Notes: generated by a model not told the origin, from the letters alone. A stretch of 64,000 bases of DNA from Klebsiella sp. WP3-W18-ESBL-02 (GCF_014168815.1 NZ_AP021972.1:4278001-4342000), one strand, 5' to 3'; shown: positions 18,975 through 27,463, counted from the first letter of the stretch. Translations and numbers: made by a program.

Positions 18975-20843
18975 TTACAGCGTCGGCTTTACTTCCGGCT
19001 CATCTTCAGGGTTGCCGCTGTGCTTCCCTTCTTCCGTGCCCTGCCAGCCGTGACGCTGAATGACCGACAAATGGTTGCGATCTTCGTTGATGATTTCAGT
19101 CAACATGGCGCTGGTGCGCTTAAACGCCGCCGCCCGCGAGGAGGCATCAATCTCGGCCATCTCCACCATTTCTTCCATCAGCTGAATATTAAAGCGGCGG
19201 AACAGATCGGCACGCTCGCGCGCTTCATATGCCCCCAGCCCCAGCGACTCCAGCGCCTGACGCCCGGACTTCAGCGCCGCTTCGAAGGTTTCACGCTCCG
19301 GTGCGCTGACGCCGGCCTGACGCAGCTTGATATAGTGCTCAACGTCACGGGCGCGGGCGATAAGGGTCAGGTTCGGGAAATGCTCTTTCACCAGCTCGGT
19401 CAGCGCCAGGCTGGCCTGCGGATCGTCAATGGCGTTAATCAGCACCTCAGCTTTTTCCGCCCCGGCGGATTCCAGCAGATCGGCTCGCGTGGCATCGCCA
19501 TAAAACACCTTCATGTCGAATTTACGCAGCGTGTCGACGTGATCCGGGTCGTGGTCGAGGACCACCATTTTCACACCGCTGGACAGCAGCAGACGCCCGG
19601 CAATCTGACCGAAGCGGCCAAAGCCGGCAATAATCACCCGCGGCTGTTCTTCATCAATTTCATCCGCTTCCCGTGCGTCGCCGGTGCTGGCGCGTTTTTC
19701 CAGCCGCGTCAGCAGTACCAGCAGCACCGGCGTTACCGCCATCGATAGCGCTACCGCCAGCGTCAGCGCCTTCGCCCAATCAGCATCCAGCACGTTCGCC
19801 ATCTGCGCCGCGCCAAAGACCACGAAGGCAAATTCACTGCCCTGCCCCAGCAGCGCCGCAAACCACAGACGCTGCGAGCGCGGTACCTGGAGTGGTTTGG
19901 CAATCAGCCACAGCAGCACCGATTTAATCACCAGGAAGCCCACCAGCAGCGTGATGATACGCAGCGGGTGATGAATGAGGGTGCCAAAATCGATCGACAT
20001 CCCGACGCCGATAAAGAACAGCCCCAGCAGCAGCCCTTTAAACGGCTCAATATCGCTTTCCAGCGCATGGCGGTACTCAGAGCTCGCCAGCAGCACGCCG
20101 GCCAGAAATGCCCCCATCGCCATCGAAAGACCAACTTCTTCCAGCAGCAAACCGAAGCCAAACACCAGGAACAGGGCCACGGCGCTGAACACTTCGCGCA
20201 GACCCGAGCGCGCAACAAAGCGCAGCAGCGGGCGCGTCACATAGCGTCCTAACACCACCACCAATACCAACGCACCGGCCACTTTCAGCGCTGAAAACGC
20301 AAACGCGCCGAGGGTCGTCGAGCCGCCGCTGCTGGCCAGCAACGGAATCATGGCCACCAGCGGAATGGCCGCAATATCCTGGAACAACAGCACCGCGAAC
20401 GCACTGCGCCCGACCTGGGTCACCGTCAGATTACGTTCATTCATCGCCTGCATGGCGATAGCGGTCGAAGAGAGCGCCAGCGTCATGCCAATCAGCTCCG
20501 CCACCTGCCAGCGCAGGCCGAGGAAAATGCAGAACACGCCAATCAGCGCCCCGCACAGCACCATTTGCAGCAGTCCGCCGCCAAATACCGAGACGCGCAG
20601 CTTCCATAGCCGCTGCGGGTCCAGCTCCAGGCCAATGACGAACAGCATCAGCACCACGCCAATTTCGGCGAAATGCAGAATGGCTTCCGCATCGGTCACC
20701 AGACGCAGCCCCCACGGGCCGATAATGCAGCCCGCGATCAGGTAACCGAGCACCGAACCCAACCCCAAACGTACGGCAATCGGCACAATCAGCGCCGCCG
20801 ATCCCAGGTAGATCAGCGCCTGTATGAGCGTATGGCTATCCAT
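18975..20843 (-). CDS. kefC: Glutathione-gated potassium efflux antiporter KefC
   Basis: Monovalent cation:proton antiporter (CPA2) of the inner membrane. It is held closed by glutathione and opened by glutathione adducts to protect against electrophiles. The first 380 residues or so are membrane segments, including HALESDIEPFKG and the helix GLFFIGVGMSIDFG. A cytoplasmic RCK/KTN domain starts at VIIAGFGRFGQIAGRLL. It is 622 residues (E. coli 620). The start ATG 20843 lies inside the end of kefF, an 8-base overlap. The distal C-terminus differs slightly from E. coli. Confidence 0.96.
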   Translation of the reverse strand: MDSHTLIQALIYLGSAALIVPIAVRLGLGSVLGYLIAGCIIGPWGLRLVTDAEAILHFAEIGVVLMLFVIGLELDPQRLWKLRVSVFGGGLLQMVLCGALIGVFCIFLGLRWQVAELIGMTLALSSTAIAMQAMNERNLTVTQVGRSAFAVLLFQDIAAIPLVAMIPLLASSGGSTTLGAFAFSALKVAGALVLVVVLGRYVTRPLLRFVARSGLREVFSAVALFLVFGFGLLLEEVGLSMAMGAFLAGVLLASSEYRHALESDIEPFKGLLLGLFFIGVGMSIDFGTLIHHPLRIITLLVGFLVIKSVLLWLIAKPLQVPRSQRLWFAALLGQGSEFAFVVFGAAQMANVLDADWAKALTLAVALSMAVTPVLLVLLTRLEKRASTGDAREADEIDEEQPRVIIAGFGRFGQIAGRLLLSSGVKMVVLDHDPDHVDTLRKFDMKVFYGDATRADLLESAGAEKAEVLINAIDDPQASLALTELVKEHFPNLTLIARARDVEHYIKLRQAGVSAPERETFEAALKSGRQALESLGLGAYEARERADLFRRFNIQLMEEMVEMAEIDASSRAAAFKRTSAMLTEIINEDRNHLSVIQRHGWQGTEEGKHSGNPEDEPEVKPTL

Positions 20844-21369
20844 TGTTATGCTCCTCCTGCCAGGCCAAAAGCCGTTGTTTATAGTGACGCGCCTTCGCCT
20901 GCAGCGTCTCTTCATCGCAGATAAACGTGCAGTGCACGGCAAACGGCGGCAGCCATTTCATGCCGCAGTAAACGGCGGTAGCCTCCAGCGGCTGACCCAG
21001 CACGTCAAAGCCCGGATGTGAACCAATTTCGAAGTGGCTTTCGCCACCGCCGGTCGTTACCGCCCACATCATGTCTTTTCCGTGCAGCGCGGTACCGCCG
21101 TGCCCGTAGGCCCAGCCGTGCGCCAGCACTTTATCCAGCCACAGCTTGAGCAGCGGCGGCGTGCTGTACCACTGCATCGGATGTTGCAGAATGACCAGAT
21201 CGGCACGAGACAGCGCCTCCTGTTCAGCGACAACGTCGATATTAAAATCGGGATAGAGGTGATAAAGAGAGCGAATTTCCACACCGTCGAGCGTCCGCAC
21301 CTGCTCTAGCATCCGCTTATTCGCATGCGAGTGATGCGGATAAGGGTGCGCATAAACAATCAGAATCAT
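20836..21369 (-). CDS. kefF: KefC ancillary quinone oxidoreductase KefF
   Basis: Flavodoxin-fold FMN enzyme that binds KefC and is needed for its full activity; it also reduces quinones. It is 177 residues (E. coli 176). The flavin-binding start MILIVYAHPYPHHSHAN and the segment HPMQWYSTPPLLKLW are typical of the NAD(P)H quinone oxidoreductase family. It overlaps kefC by 8 bases, as in E. coli. Beyond it, E. coli would have yaaU and the cai/fix genes; here the accessory island begins. Confidence 0.96.
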   Translation of the reverse strand: MILIVYAHPYPHHSHANKRMLEQVRTLDGVEIRSLYHLYPDFNIDVVAEQEALSRADLVILQHPMQWYSTPPLLKLWLDKVLAHGWAYGHGGTALHGKDMMWAVTTGGGESHFEIGSHPGFDVLGQPLEATAVYCGMKWLPPFAVHCTFICDEETLQAKARHYKQRLLAWQEEHNNG

Positions 21370-21460
21370 AATTAGCCTGTCTTACTGCATTATTTTATTG
21401 CTGAGTTTAGACAGTTAATGAGGACACTTACAGGATCTCTTAACACAACCGCATGAAATA

Positions 21461-21564
21461 GGGGGCGAGCGCCCCCTTGAAGAGATTAGCGACACATCGT
21501 GCGCCGCAATAAGCGTTATACGTTGGCCCCGCGCGGCACCGCGCCGCGAGGCCACGAATAACGT
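21461..21564. other. Structured intergenic region with two hairpins
   Basis: A short hairpin at 21461-21476 (GGGGGC, loop GAGC, GCCCCC) and a long imperfect inverted repeat at about 21512-21564. The latter has outer arms CGTTAT / ATAACG, then TGGCC / GGCCA, then a GC-rich inner stem. The larger one directly follows the stop of the lipoprotein gene on the minus strand and may be its terminator. Neither has a clear T run. Confidence 0.4.
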
Positions 21565-21801
21565 TTAGTTATCCAGCTCGTTCATCGACTGAACCTGGTC
21601 ACGGTTGATCTGTTCAGTCTTTCCGCTTTCGGCATTTTTGTACGACACCAGGCCAGTGTCCTCATCTACCTGCGGTTTACCATCGGTTACGATAGTCTTG
21701 CCATCGGTGGTTTTCAGCGCCTGGTTGGATGAACACCCGGCAACGGTAAAGAGTGCGCCGGCGGTCAGAATTGCTACGGTCATTCGCTTATAGTTCATCA
21801 T
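21565..21801 (-). CDS. Small YgdI/YgdR-type (DUF903) lipoprotein
   Basis: A 78-residue predicted lipoprotein. The N-terminal hydrophobic stretch AILTAGALFTVAG ends in a lipobox with Cys23 (VAGCSS). The mature part holds the family pattern TDGKTIVTDGKPQVDEDTGLVSY and INRDQV seen in E. coli YgdI/YgdR, which are small envelope lipoproteins of unknown role. The start is taken at ATG 21801, five bases after GGAGGG; a second ATG follows at once. It is the first gene of the accessory island. Confidence 0.85.
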   Translation of the reverse strand: MMNYKRMTVAILTAGALFTVAGCSSNQALKTTDGKTIVTDGKPQVDEDTGLVSYKNAESGKTEQINRDQVQSMNELDN

Positions 21802-21960
21802 GTTTCCCTCCTGCTTTGCAGCCAAAATTGGTTATCACTCTAACTATTTTAGGTTAGCGGTCAGAACCCGGAAGCGAAACCAGAAAGCTCCGAAGCATTA
21901 CCGGCACCCTTTCACCGCCGTTTTGTGTGAGGCAGATTGTCCGCAGCGTGGGGTTTCTAT

Positions 21961-21973
21961 GGTACAAAGTACC
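21961..21973. promoter_or_regulatory. Inverted repeat upstream of an RpiR regulator gene
   Basis: GGTAC, AAA, GTACC forms a perfect 13-bp inverted repeat 24 bases before the regulator start codon. It could be an autoregulatory operator; this is inference only. Confidence 0.35.
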
Positions 21974-21997
21974 GCTATTTATTTTCAGGGGCCAACC

Positions 21998-22861
21998 ATG
22001 TCCGTTTCGATCGACATCATTTCCTGTATTACCGACCGTTTTGTTGAGCTGACCGCCACCGAAAAACGCATCGCGCAGTTCATTCTTGATGACGTGCAGG
22101 CCGCCACCACGCTGCCCATTGCTGAAATGGCGCGACAGACCGAAACCAGCCAGGCCTCCATCACCCGCTTTGCCCGGGCGATTGGCTGCAAAGACGTGCG
22201 CGAGCTGAAGGTCAAGCTTGCCCAGTCGCTGGCGGTGGGGCAGCGTTTTATTCTCGACGTGCCCGATCTGGAGGGTGTTCAGGGGATCTATGAAACGATC
22301 ATTAACGTGCTGGAGATCAACCGCCGAGCGCTTAATCCCGAGACGTTAAAACGCGCCGTCGGATGGTTAAGCGGCGCCCGACAGATCCTCGCGATCGGCA
22401 TGGGTGGCGGTTCGACCATCTGCGCGCAGGAGGTTCAGTTCCGCCTGTTCCGTCTGGGTCTACCGGTGGTAAGCCAGAGCGACGGGCTGCTGGTAAGGAT
22501 GATGTGCTCAGCGGTGTCGCCAAACGATGTGGTGCTGGCGTTGTCGCTCGGCGGCTATACGCAGGAAGTGGTGGAGAGCGCGGCGATTGCGCGTCAGTAC
22601 GGTGCGAAGGTGATTGCCATTACCCCGGAAGCCACACCGCTTGCCGAGAACGCCGATTTGGTCCTGCCGCTGATCGTGCGGGAGAACGACTACATCTTTA
22701 AGCCCAGCACCTCGCGCTACGCGATGCTGGCGATGGTTGACGTGCTGGCGACGGAATTGGCGGTGGTGAATAAGGCAGAGACGAAAAACCGTCTGCGGCG
22801 GATTAAGCTGGCGCTGGATAGCCATCGGGGCGGGGCTGACCGACAGCCGTTGGGGGATTAG
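21998..22861 (+). CDS. RpiR/MurR-family transcriptional regulator
   Basis: A 287-residue regulator. The N-terminal RpiR helix-turn-helix covers residues 1-77, with recognition segment SQASITRFARAIGCKD. The C-terminal SIS sugar-phosphate/ligand domain covers about 110-260 and includes ILAIGMGGGSTICAQEVQFRL. The start ATG 21998 has CAGGGG six bases before it; an ATG at 21959 is in frame but lacks a good site. It is convergent with the RidA/D-aminoacylase genes and is their likely regulator by position. The ligand is unknown. Its recognition region resembles that of the second RpiR protein at 26314-27393. Confidence 0.88.
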   Translation: MSVSIDIISCITDRFVELTATEKRIAQFILDDVQAATTLPIAEMARQTETSQASITRFARAIGCKDVRELKVKLAQSLAVGQRFILDVPDLEGVQGIYETIINVLEINRRALNPETLKRAVGWLSGARQILAIGMGGGSTICAQEVQFRLFRLGLPVVSQSDGLLVRMMCSAVSPNDVVLALSLGGYTQEVVESAAIARQYGAKVIAITPEATPLAENADLVLPLIVRENDYIFKPSTSRYAMLAMVDVLATELAVVNKAETKNRLRRIKLALDSHRGGADRQPLGD

Positions 22862-22873
22862 CGCGGGGTTTTT

Positions 22874-22965
22874 CCCCTCACCCTAACCCTCTCCCCGGAG
22901 GGGCGAGGGGACCGAATGTGCGGTCTTTCCCCCTCTCCCTTCCAGGGAGAGGGCCGGGGTGAGGG
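22874..22965. repeat. Two copies of the CCCTCACCC-type palindromic repeat
   Basis: Copies at 22874-22910 and 22929-22965 (arms CCCTCTCCCTTCC / GGGAGAGGGCCGGGG). They belong to the family seen at 3361-3405 and sit between convergent genes. Confidence 0.75.
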
Positions 22966-22979
22966 TACAACCCCACAAG

Positions 22980-23375
22980 TTACTTCACCCGTTCCGCGTT
23001 GTAACAGGTCAAATCCACCTCAACCTTACAATCCACCACCAAATCCGCCACGCAGCACACGCGTGCCGGTGGGTGATCGGCAAAGAACTCACGGAATACC
23101 TTGTTAAAGGACTGGAAGTAACGCGCGTCGGTCAGATACACCTTCACATGCACCACGTCTGCCAAGCTGTATCCCGCGTCCTGCATAATATCCACGCAAT
23201 TCTGAATCGCCAACCGCGACTGCTCGACAATGCCGCCCTCCACCACTTCACCATCCTTCATCGGCGTTTGCCCGGACACATACAGCCAGCCTCCGGCCTC
23301 AACGGCCTTAGCAAACGGCAGAGACTGCCCGCCGGTACCGGTGCTGCCACCGACGCCATAACGTTTAATGCTCAT
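22980..23375 (-). CDS. RidA (YjgF) family enamine/imine deaminase
   Basis: A 131-residue member of the RidA/YjgF/Rid family. These trimeric proteins hydrolyse reactive enamine/imine products of PLP enzymes to 2-keto acids and ammonia. The family signature around PARVCCVADLVVDCKVEVDL is near the C-terminus; the arginine that binds the substrate carboxylate in active Rid proteins corresponds to PAR. The ATG shares one base with the stop of the D-aminoacylase gene (TAATG), so the two are translationally coupled. The context suggests it clears the product of the nearby PLP deaminase. Confidence 0.88.
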   Translation of the reverse strand: MSIKRYGVGGSTGTGGQSLPFAKAVEAGGWLYVSGQTPMKDGEVVEGGIVEQSRLAIQNCVDIMQDAGYSLADVVHVKVYLTDARYFQSFNKVFREFFADHPPARVCCVADLVVDCKVEVDLTCYNAERVK

Positions 23376-24832
23376 TATTGCTGCTCCTTAATTTTTCCGG
23401 CTGACCGGCGTAAGAATCGCCCGGCGCGACCGATAATGTTGTGATTCTGCCCATAGCTCATCACCCCGTTGACCATCACCGCATCGATACCGGCGGCGGG
23501 CTGCTGTGGGTCGCTGAAGCTTGCGACATCGCGGATAGTTTCTGGGTCAAAAAGCACCAGATCGGCAAAATAGCCGCGCTTGATGAGCCCGCGGTCGGTG
23601 AGCTGAAAACGCGCCGCCGACAGGCCGGTCATCTTGTGCACCGCGACGGTAAGCGGGAACAGTTTTTCATCGCGGCTGTAGTGTCCCAGCACGCGTGGGA
23701 ACGCGCCCCACAGGCGAGGATGCGGCATCGGGTCATTCGGTAAGCCGTCCGAGCCCACCATGGTCAATGGATAGCGCAGCACCCGCTGCACGTCCTGCTC
23801 GTCCATGTTGTAGTAAATCGCGCCAGCAGGCATCAGCCGCTTGCCCGCCTCTTCCAGCGTAAGCGACCAGCTTTGCGCAATCTGCTTTAAGGTCTGCCCG
23901 GCCATCTCCGGGTGCGGCGTCGACCAGGTGATAACGATGTCAAAATCGGCGGTAATCTGCTTCATATCCAGCGTCGATGAACTGGCGGAATACGGATAGC
24001 AGTCGCAGGAAACGTCCTGCTGCTGACGGACGTTATCGAACAGCGCCAGGGTTTCCATGGTGCGCCCCCAGTTATTCGCCCCCGCGCATTTGTGGTGCGA
24101 GACCACCACCGGCACCTTACCGTGGCGGCCAATCCGGAACGCTTCATCAAGCGCGTCGAGAATGGGCTCAAACTCCGAGCGAAGATGGGTGGTATAAATC
24201 CCATTTTCCGCCGCCAGCTCTTCCGCCAGCGCCATCACCTCTTCGGTCGTCGACTGGAAGGCTGTGGCATAGGCTAGCCCGGTGCTGAGCCCTAAAGCGC
24301 CCTCCTGCAATGCCAACCGTAGCTGCCTGCGCATAGCTTGAATTTCTTGATGGTTAGCCGGACGAAACAGCGAGTCCATCTGGTTATTACGCAGCGCTGT
24401 ATGACCGACCAGCGTGCCAACGTTCACCGCCGGACGCGCCTGCATAACCGCGTCGGCGTAAGCGTTAACCGTCGGGTAGATAAACTGTTCCGCATTGCCC
24501 AATAGGTTCATCGGATCCGGTACGTCGCCTGCGATCGTCGCGCTCGCGGCGCTGATCCCGCAGTTACCGACGATCACCGTAGTCACGCCCTGGCTGATTT
24601 TGGGCAGGTACTCCGGCATGCGGATAACGTTAATGTCGTCGTGGGTGTGAACATCGATAAACCCTGGTGCCAGCACGCGCCCCGTGCCGTCAATCTCATG
24701 CTGCGCCTGCCCGTCGATAGCGGGCGCGATCTCCACAATGCGATCGCCCTTGATGGCCACATCGCCGCGATACTGCGGGCCGCCGCTACCGTCGATAACC
24801 GTGACGTTCCTGAACAGATAATCGAACTGCAT
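23375..24832 (-). CDS. D-aminoacylase (N-acyl-D-amino-acid deacylase)
   Basis: Amidohydrolase-superfamily enzyme of 485 residues that removes the acyl group from N-acyl-D-amino acids. The metal and catalytic residues of the characterised Alcaligenes D-aminoacylase have clear counterparts: H62 and H64 in VHTHDD, C91 in VGNCGIS, H216 in TTHLRSE, H246 or H247 in VVSHHKCAG and D362 in GSDGLPNDP. The start ATG 24832 is chosen by homology (MQFDYLFRN); 14 codons upstream are open but not conserved. It forms a two-gene unit with RidA and is divergent from the PLP deaminase. Exact acyl and amino acid preference is unknown. Confidence 0.88.
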   Translation of the reverse strand: MQFDYLFRNVTVIDGSGGPQYRGDVAIKGDRIVEIAPAIDGQAQHEIDGTGRVLAPGFIDVHTHDDINVIRMPEYLPKISQGVTTVIVGNCGISAASATIAGDVPDPMNLLGNAEQFIYPTVNAYADAVMQARPAVNVGTLVGHTALRNNQMDSLFRPANHQEIQAMRRQLRLALQEGALGLSTGLAYATAFQSTTEEVMALAEELAAENGIYTTHLRSEFEPILDALDEAFRIGRHGKVPVVVSHHKCAGANNWGRTMETLALFDNVRQQQDVSCDCYPYSASSSTLDMKQITADFDIVITWSTPHPEMAGQTLKQIAQSWSLTLEEAGKRLMPAGAIYYNMDEQDVQRVLRYPLTMVGSDGLPNDPMPHPRLWGAFPRVLGHYSRDEKLFPLTVAVHKMTGLSAARFQLTDRGLIKRGYFADLVLFDPETIRDVASFSDPQQPAAGIDAVMVNGVMSYGQNHNIIGRAGRFLRRSAGKIKEQQ

Positions 24833-25034
24833 TTCTTCTCTACCCCTGTCGTTCCCTGCCTTGAATTTGACCATTTACAAGCGCTGAAAACAGTGAAAGA
24901 CTACGCAAAATATGCATTAATTAATGATACTTTTATTCATAAAAATCAATTAAAATAATAAAAATCATTTATTTACAACAAGATGAACAATCAAAGATTC
25001 ATGATATAAACTAAAAATCTGAAGGATTTATGTT
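24833..25034. promoter_or_regulatory. AT-rich divergent promoter region
   Basis: This AT-rich 200-bp stretch must hold the promoters for the D-aminoacylase operon (leftward) and the deaminase gene (rightward). A perfect 12-bp palindrome CATTAATTAATG lies at 24915-24926. A TGATA-five-bases-ATTCA sequence at 24925-24939 resembles a degraded copy of the operators at 27449 and 27591. Base composition is much more AT-rich than the neighbouring genes. Confidence 0.5.
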
Positions 25035-26255
25035 ATGAAATACCATGAAAGCCTCATCGTACCCCACAAATCCGCAACGCTTTTTACCCCAACAAACATC
25101 CTCAATGAAGACGTTTGCCTGCCCGCCGCGGTCATTAAAAAAACGGCGCTAACCAACAATATTCAGTGGATGCAGCACTACGCCGATACGCGCGGCGTCT
25201 CACTCGCCCCGCACGGTAAAACCACCATGACACCGTGGATCTTTTCACAGCAGCAACAAGCAGGGGCCTGGGCCATTGGCGTGGGCAGCGCCTGGCAGGC
25301 AAGCATTGCTGCGGCAAGCGGGATCCAACGCGTGCTGATGGTGAACCAGCTCGTCGGCAAGGCCAATATGGCGCTGATCGCCAGACTCAAGACGGAATAC
25401 CCGGCGGTAGATTACCTGTGCTGCGTCGATAGCATCGATAACGCCCGTGCGCTCTCGGCGTTCTTCGCCGCACAAAACCAGACGCTGGATATTCTGCTGG
25501 AACTGGGCGTGCCGGGCGGCCGCTGTGGGTGTCGAACCGCAGAACAGGCGCTCACACTTGCCGAGCAGGTTGCCACTTTACCGGCGCTGCGTCTGCGCGG
25601 CCTTGAGCTGTATGAAGGCGTACTGCACGGCGATAACCCACAGCCGAAGGTGGAAGCGCTGCTGCGCGATGCCGCCGCGCTGGCCTGCCAGCTTGAGCGT
25701 TATGTAACGGGCGAGTTTATCCTCACTGGCGCGGGCTCCGTTTGGTATGACGTGGTGTGTAACGTCTGGCTTGCCGAGCCGAAACCGGCCAACTGCCGGG
25801 TGCTGATCCGCCCTGGCTGCTATATCACCCACGATGCGGGGATCTATCTGGAAGCGCAGAACGCGATCGTCGCGCGCGACCAGACGGCCTGCGACCTCGG
25901 CGGCGATCTGGTTTCTGCGCTGGAACTGGTAGCAATGGTGCAGTCGGTGCCGGAAAGCGGCCGGGCGATCGTCAATTTCGGCAAGCGCGACAGCGCGTTT
26001 GATGCCGGGTTACCGCAGCCGGTTGCCCATTATCGCGCGGGGAAATCAGTCGCATTGGCGGCGAACAGCATGGAAACCACCGGCATTATGGACCAGCACG
26101 CCATGCTGAAGCTGGCACCAGACGTTGACGTGAAGGTGGGGGATATTCTGGTGTTCAGCACTTCGCACCCTTGCCTGACGTTTGACAAATGGAAGGCGCT
26201 GCTGTTGGTTGATGACGCGTATAACGTGCTTGAAACGTTAGAAACAGCGTTCTGA
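25035..26255 (+). CDS. PLP-dependent amino acid deaminase / D-threonine aldolase-fold enzyme
   Basis: A 406-residue fold-type III PLP protein. An alanine-racemase-like barrel carries the Schiff-base lysine K62 in LAPHGKTTM. The C-terminal D-serine-dehydratase-like domain carries the zinc pair H378/C380 in STSHPCLTFDKW, matching eukaryotic-type D-serine dehydratase and D-threonine aldolase. The start ATG 25035 follows AAGGA. It is divergent from the RidA/D-aminoacylase pair, so a D-amino acid substrate is the best guess; aldolase, dehydratase or deaminase activity cannot be told apart by eye. Confidence 0.82.
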   Translation: MKYHESLIVPHKSATLFTPTNILNEDVCLPAAVIKKTALTNNIQWMQHYADTRGVSLAPHGKTTMTPWIFSQQQQAGAWAIGVGSAWQASIAAASGIQRVLMVNQLVGKANMALIARLKTEYPAVDYLCCVDSIDNARALSAFFAAQNQTLDILLELGVPGGRCGCRTAEQALTLAEQVATLPALRLRGLELYEGVLHGDNPQPKVEALLRDAAALACQLERYVTGEFILTGAGSVWYDVVCNVWLAEPKPANCRVLIRPGCYITHDAGIYLEAQNAIVARDQTACDLGGDLVSALELVAMVQSVPESGRAIVNFGKRDSAFDAGLPQPVAHYRAGKSVALAANSMETTGIMDQHAMLKLAPDVDVKVGDILVFSTSHPCLTFDKWKALLLVDDAYNVLETLETAF

Positions 26256-26260
26256 GCCGC

Positions 26261-26299
26261 CCCGGCGTCGCTGCGCTCGGCCGGGCTACAGGCCGGGCG
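26261..26299. repeat. REP-like palindrome between convergent genes
   Basis: CCCGGCGTCGCTGCGCTC then GGCCGGGCTACAGGCCGGGC forms a REP-type palindrome between the deaminase stop and the end of the RpiR gene. Confidence 0.65.
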
Positions 26300-26313
26300 T
26301 AACGATGCCGAAC

Positions 26314-27393
26314 TCACATCGAATCACAGATCAAATCGACAATCAGCAGCGACCCATAACGCGCGTCGTTAAGCGGTAGCGTGACGTTTTGCTGATGGCT
26401 GAGCGCGCTCTCCTGCTGGCCAATCACGATGATATCCGCCCCTGCCCAGCGCGCCTGATGTACGGCGGCAATCAGCACGCTGCCCGGCGGCGTACCGGCA
26501 AAGACCACCAGCACCTGCCCAGCGCCAAGCATCGAGGCGGTAATCCCCATTAACGCCGGATCCTGGCAGACGTTGGCCGGATACCCCTGCGTCAGCAGGC
26601 GATACTGCAACACGCTGGCGAACGGGTTATCGGCGGTGCTGGCGCTGAAAATATGCACCGCTTTCGCCTGTTTAAGCAGGCTTGCCGCCTGCTCAACCGC
26701 CGCTGGCGATAGTTCGTGAAGCTGCGCGTTCAGCGAATACTGGATCTGGTTTAGCCGCTCACGCCATGGCCCCGGCATATCGCCGCTGGCAACCGGGGCG
26801 CTGGCCTGCGCCAGCTTCATGCGCAAATCGCGAATATCGTCGCAGCCCGCGGCGCGGGCAAAGCGGGTAATGGTCGCCGGGCTGACCCCTGCCGCCGTCG
26901 CCAGTTGGTCGATGGTCGCCGAAGCCGCAAACGCCACGTCGCTGAGGATAGTCTGCGCCACGCGAGACTCCTGCTGGCTGAAGTCCTGTAGCCGTTGGCG
27001 GATCAGGCTCAGAATGTCATCGCTGCCGTCGCGACCGATGGAGTGCGAGAAGCGATCGAGGATCTCGCTGCCAATGCCGGCATTTTTCGCCAGCTTTTGC
27101 AGCGTACCGGTGTCCACCCACGCCGCGTCGCCGAGCATCGGCGCCGCCGTCGTTTTCAAACGATTCTCCTGCTGCTGATGGCGCACCTGGCCAATAAAGT
27201 CATTGAGGTCGGCACAGCCAATACTGCGCGAGAAATGCTGTAACGTCGCGGGACTCACGCCCGCCTTTGCCGCCAGCTCTTCAATACTTGCCTCAGGTAT
27301 CTGGGCAAAATTATCGAGGAAAAAGCGCGCCAGCCGGGATTCCTGCGCAGGCAGGCCCGATAGCCCATTCACCAGCTGATAAACAATATCCAT
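26314..27393 (-). CDS. RpiR-family regulator with repeated helix-turn-helix domains
   Basis: A 359-residue regulator, longer than the usual 280-300. A full RpiR HTH lies at residues 1-75 (SPATLQHFSRSIGCADL). A second HTH-like segment lies at 95-131 (LDRFSHSIGRDGSDD). Another full RpiR HTH lies at 132-196 (SPATITRFARAAGCDDIRDL). A SIS domain follows from about 228 to the end. The SIS domain stops abruptly after LLIVDLICDSM, where relatives usually run on for some 20-30 residues. It is divergent from the PTS/GH4 operon and is its likely regulator. The SIS ligand is probably a phosphorylated sugar, by family rule. Confidence 0.85.
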   Translation of the reverse strand: MDIVYQLVNGLSGLPAQESRLARFFLDNFAQIPEASIEELAAKAGVSPATLQHFSRSIGCADLNDFIGQVRHQQQENRLKTTAAPMLGDAAWVDTGTLQKLAKNAGIGSEILDRFSHSIGRDGSDDILSLIRQRLQDFSQQESRVAQTILSDVAFAASATIDQLATAAGVSPATITRFARAAGCDDIRDLRMKLAQASAPVASGDMPGPWRERLNQIQYSLNAQLHELSPAAVEQAASLLKQAKAVHIFSASTADNPFASVLQYRLLTQGYPANVCQDPALMGITASMLGAGQVLVVFAGTPPGSVLIAAVHQARWAGADIIVIGQQESALSHQQNVTLPLNDARYGSLLIVDLICDSM

Positions 27394-27448
27394 AACCAGA
27401 GAGTCCTAATGTCGGCAAATTCTGCTCGTTAAAAACATCATAATTTAT

Positions 27449-27463
27449 TGAAATTATTTTTCA
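27449..27463. promoter_or_regulatory. Putative RpiR operator 1 (TGAAA-N5-TTTCA)
   Basis: TGAAATTATTTTTCA is an inverted repeat with half-sites TGAAA and TTTCA, 55 bases upstream of the RpiR start codon. A second site with the same half-sites and spacing lies at 27591-27605. Confidence 0.55.

Noticed and set aside
22864..22970. CRISPR-like array
   Set aside because: The two repeats are palindromic dispersed elements of the REP kind, not evenly spaced direct repeats with unique spacers.
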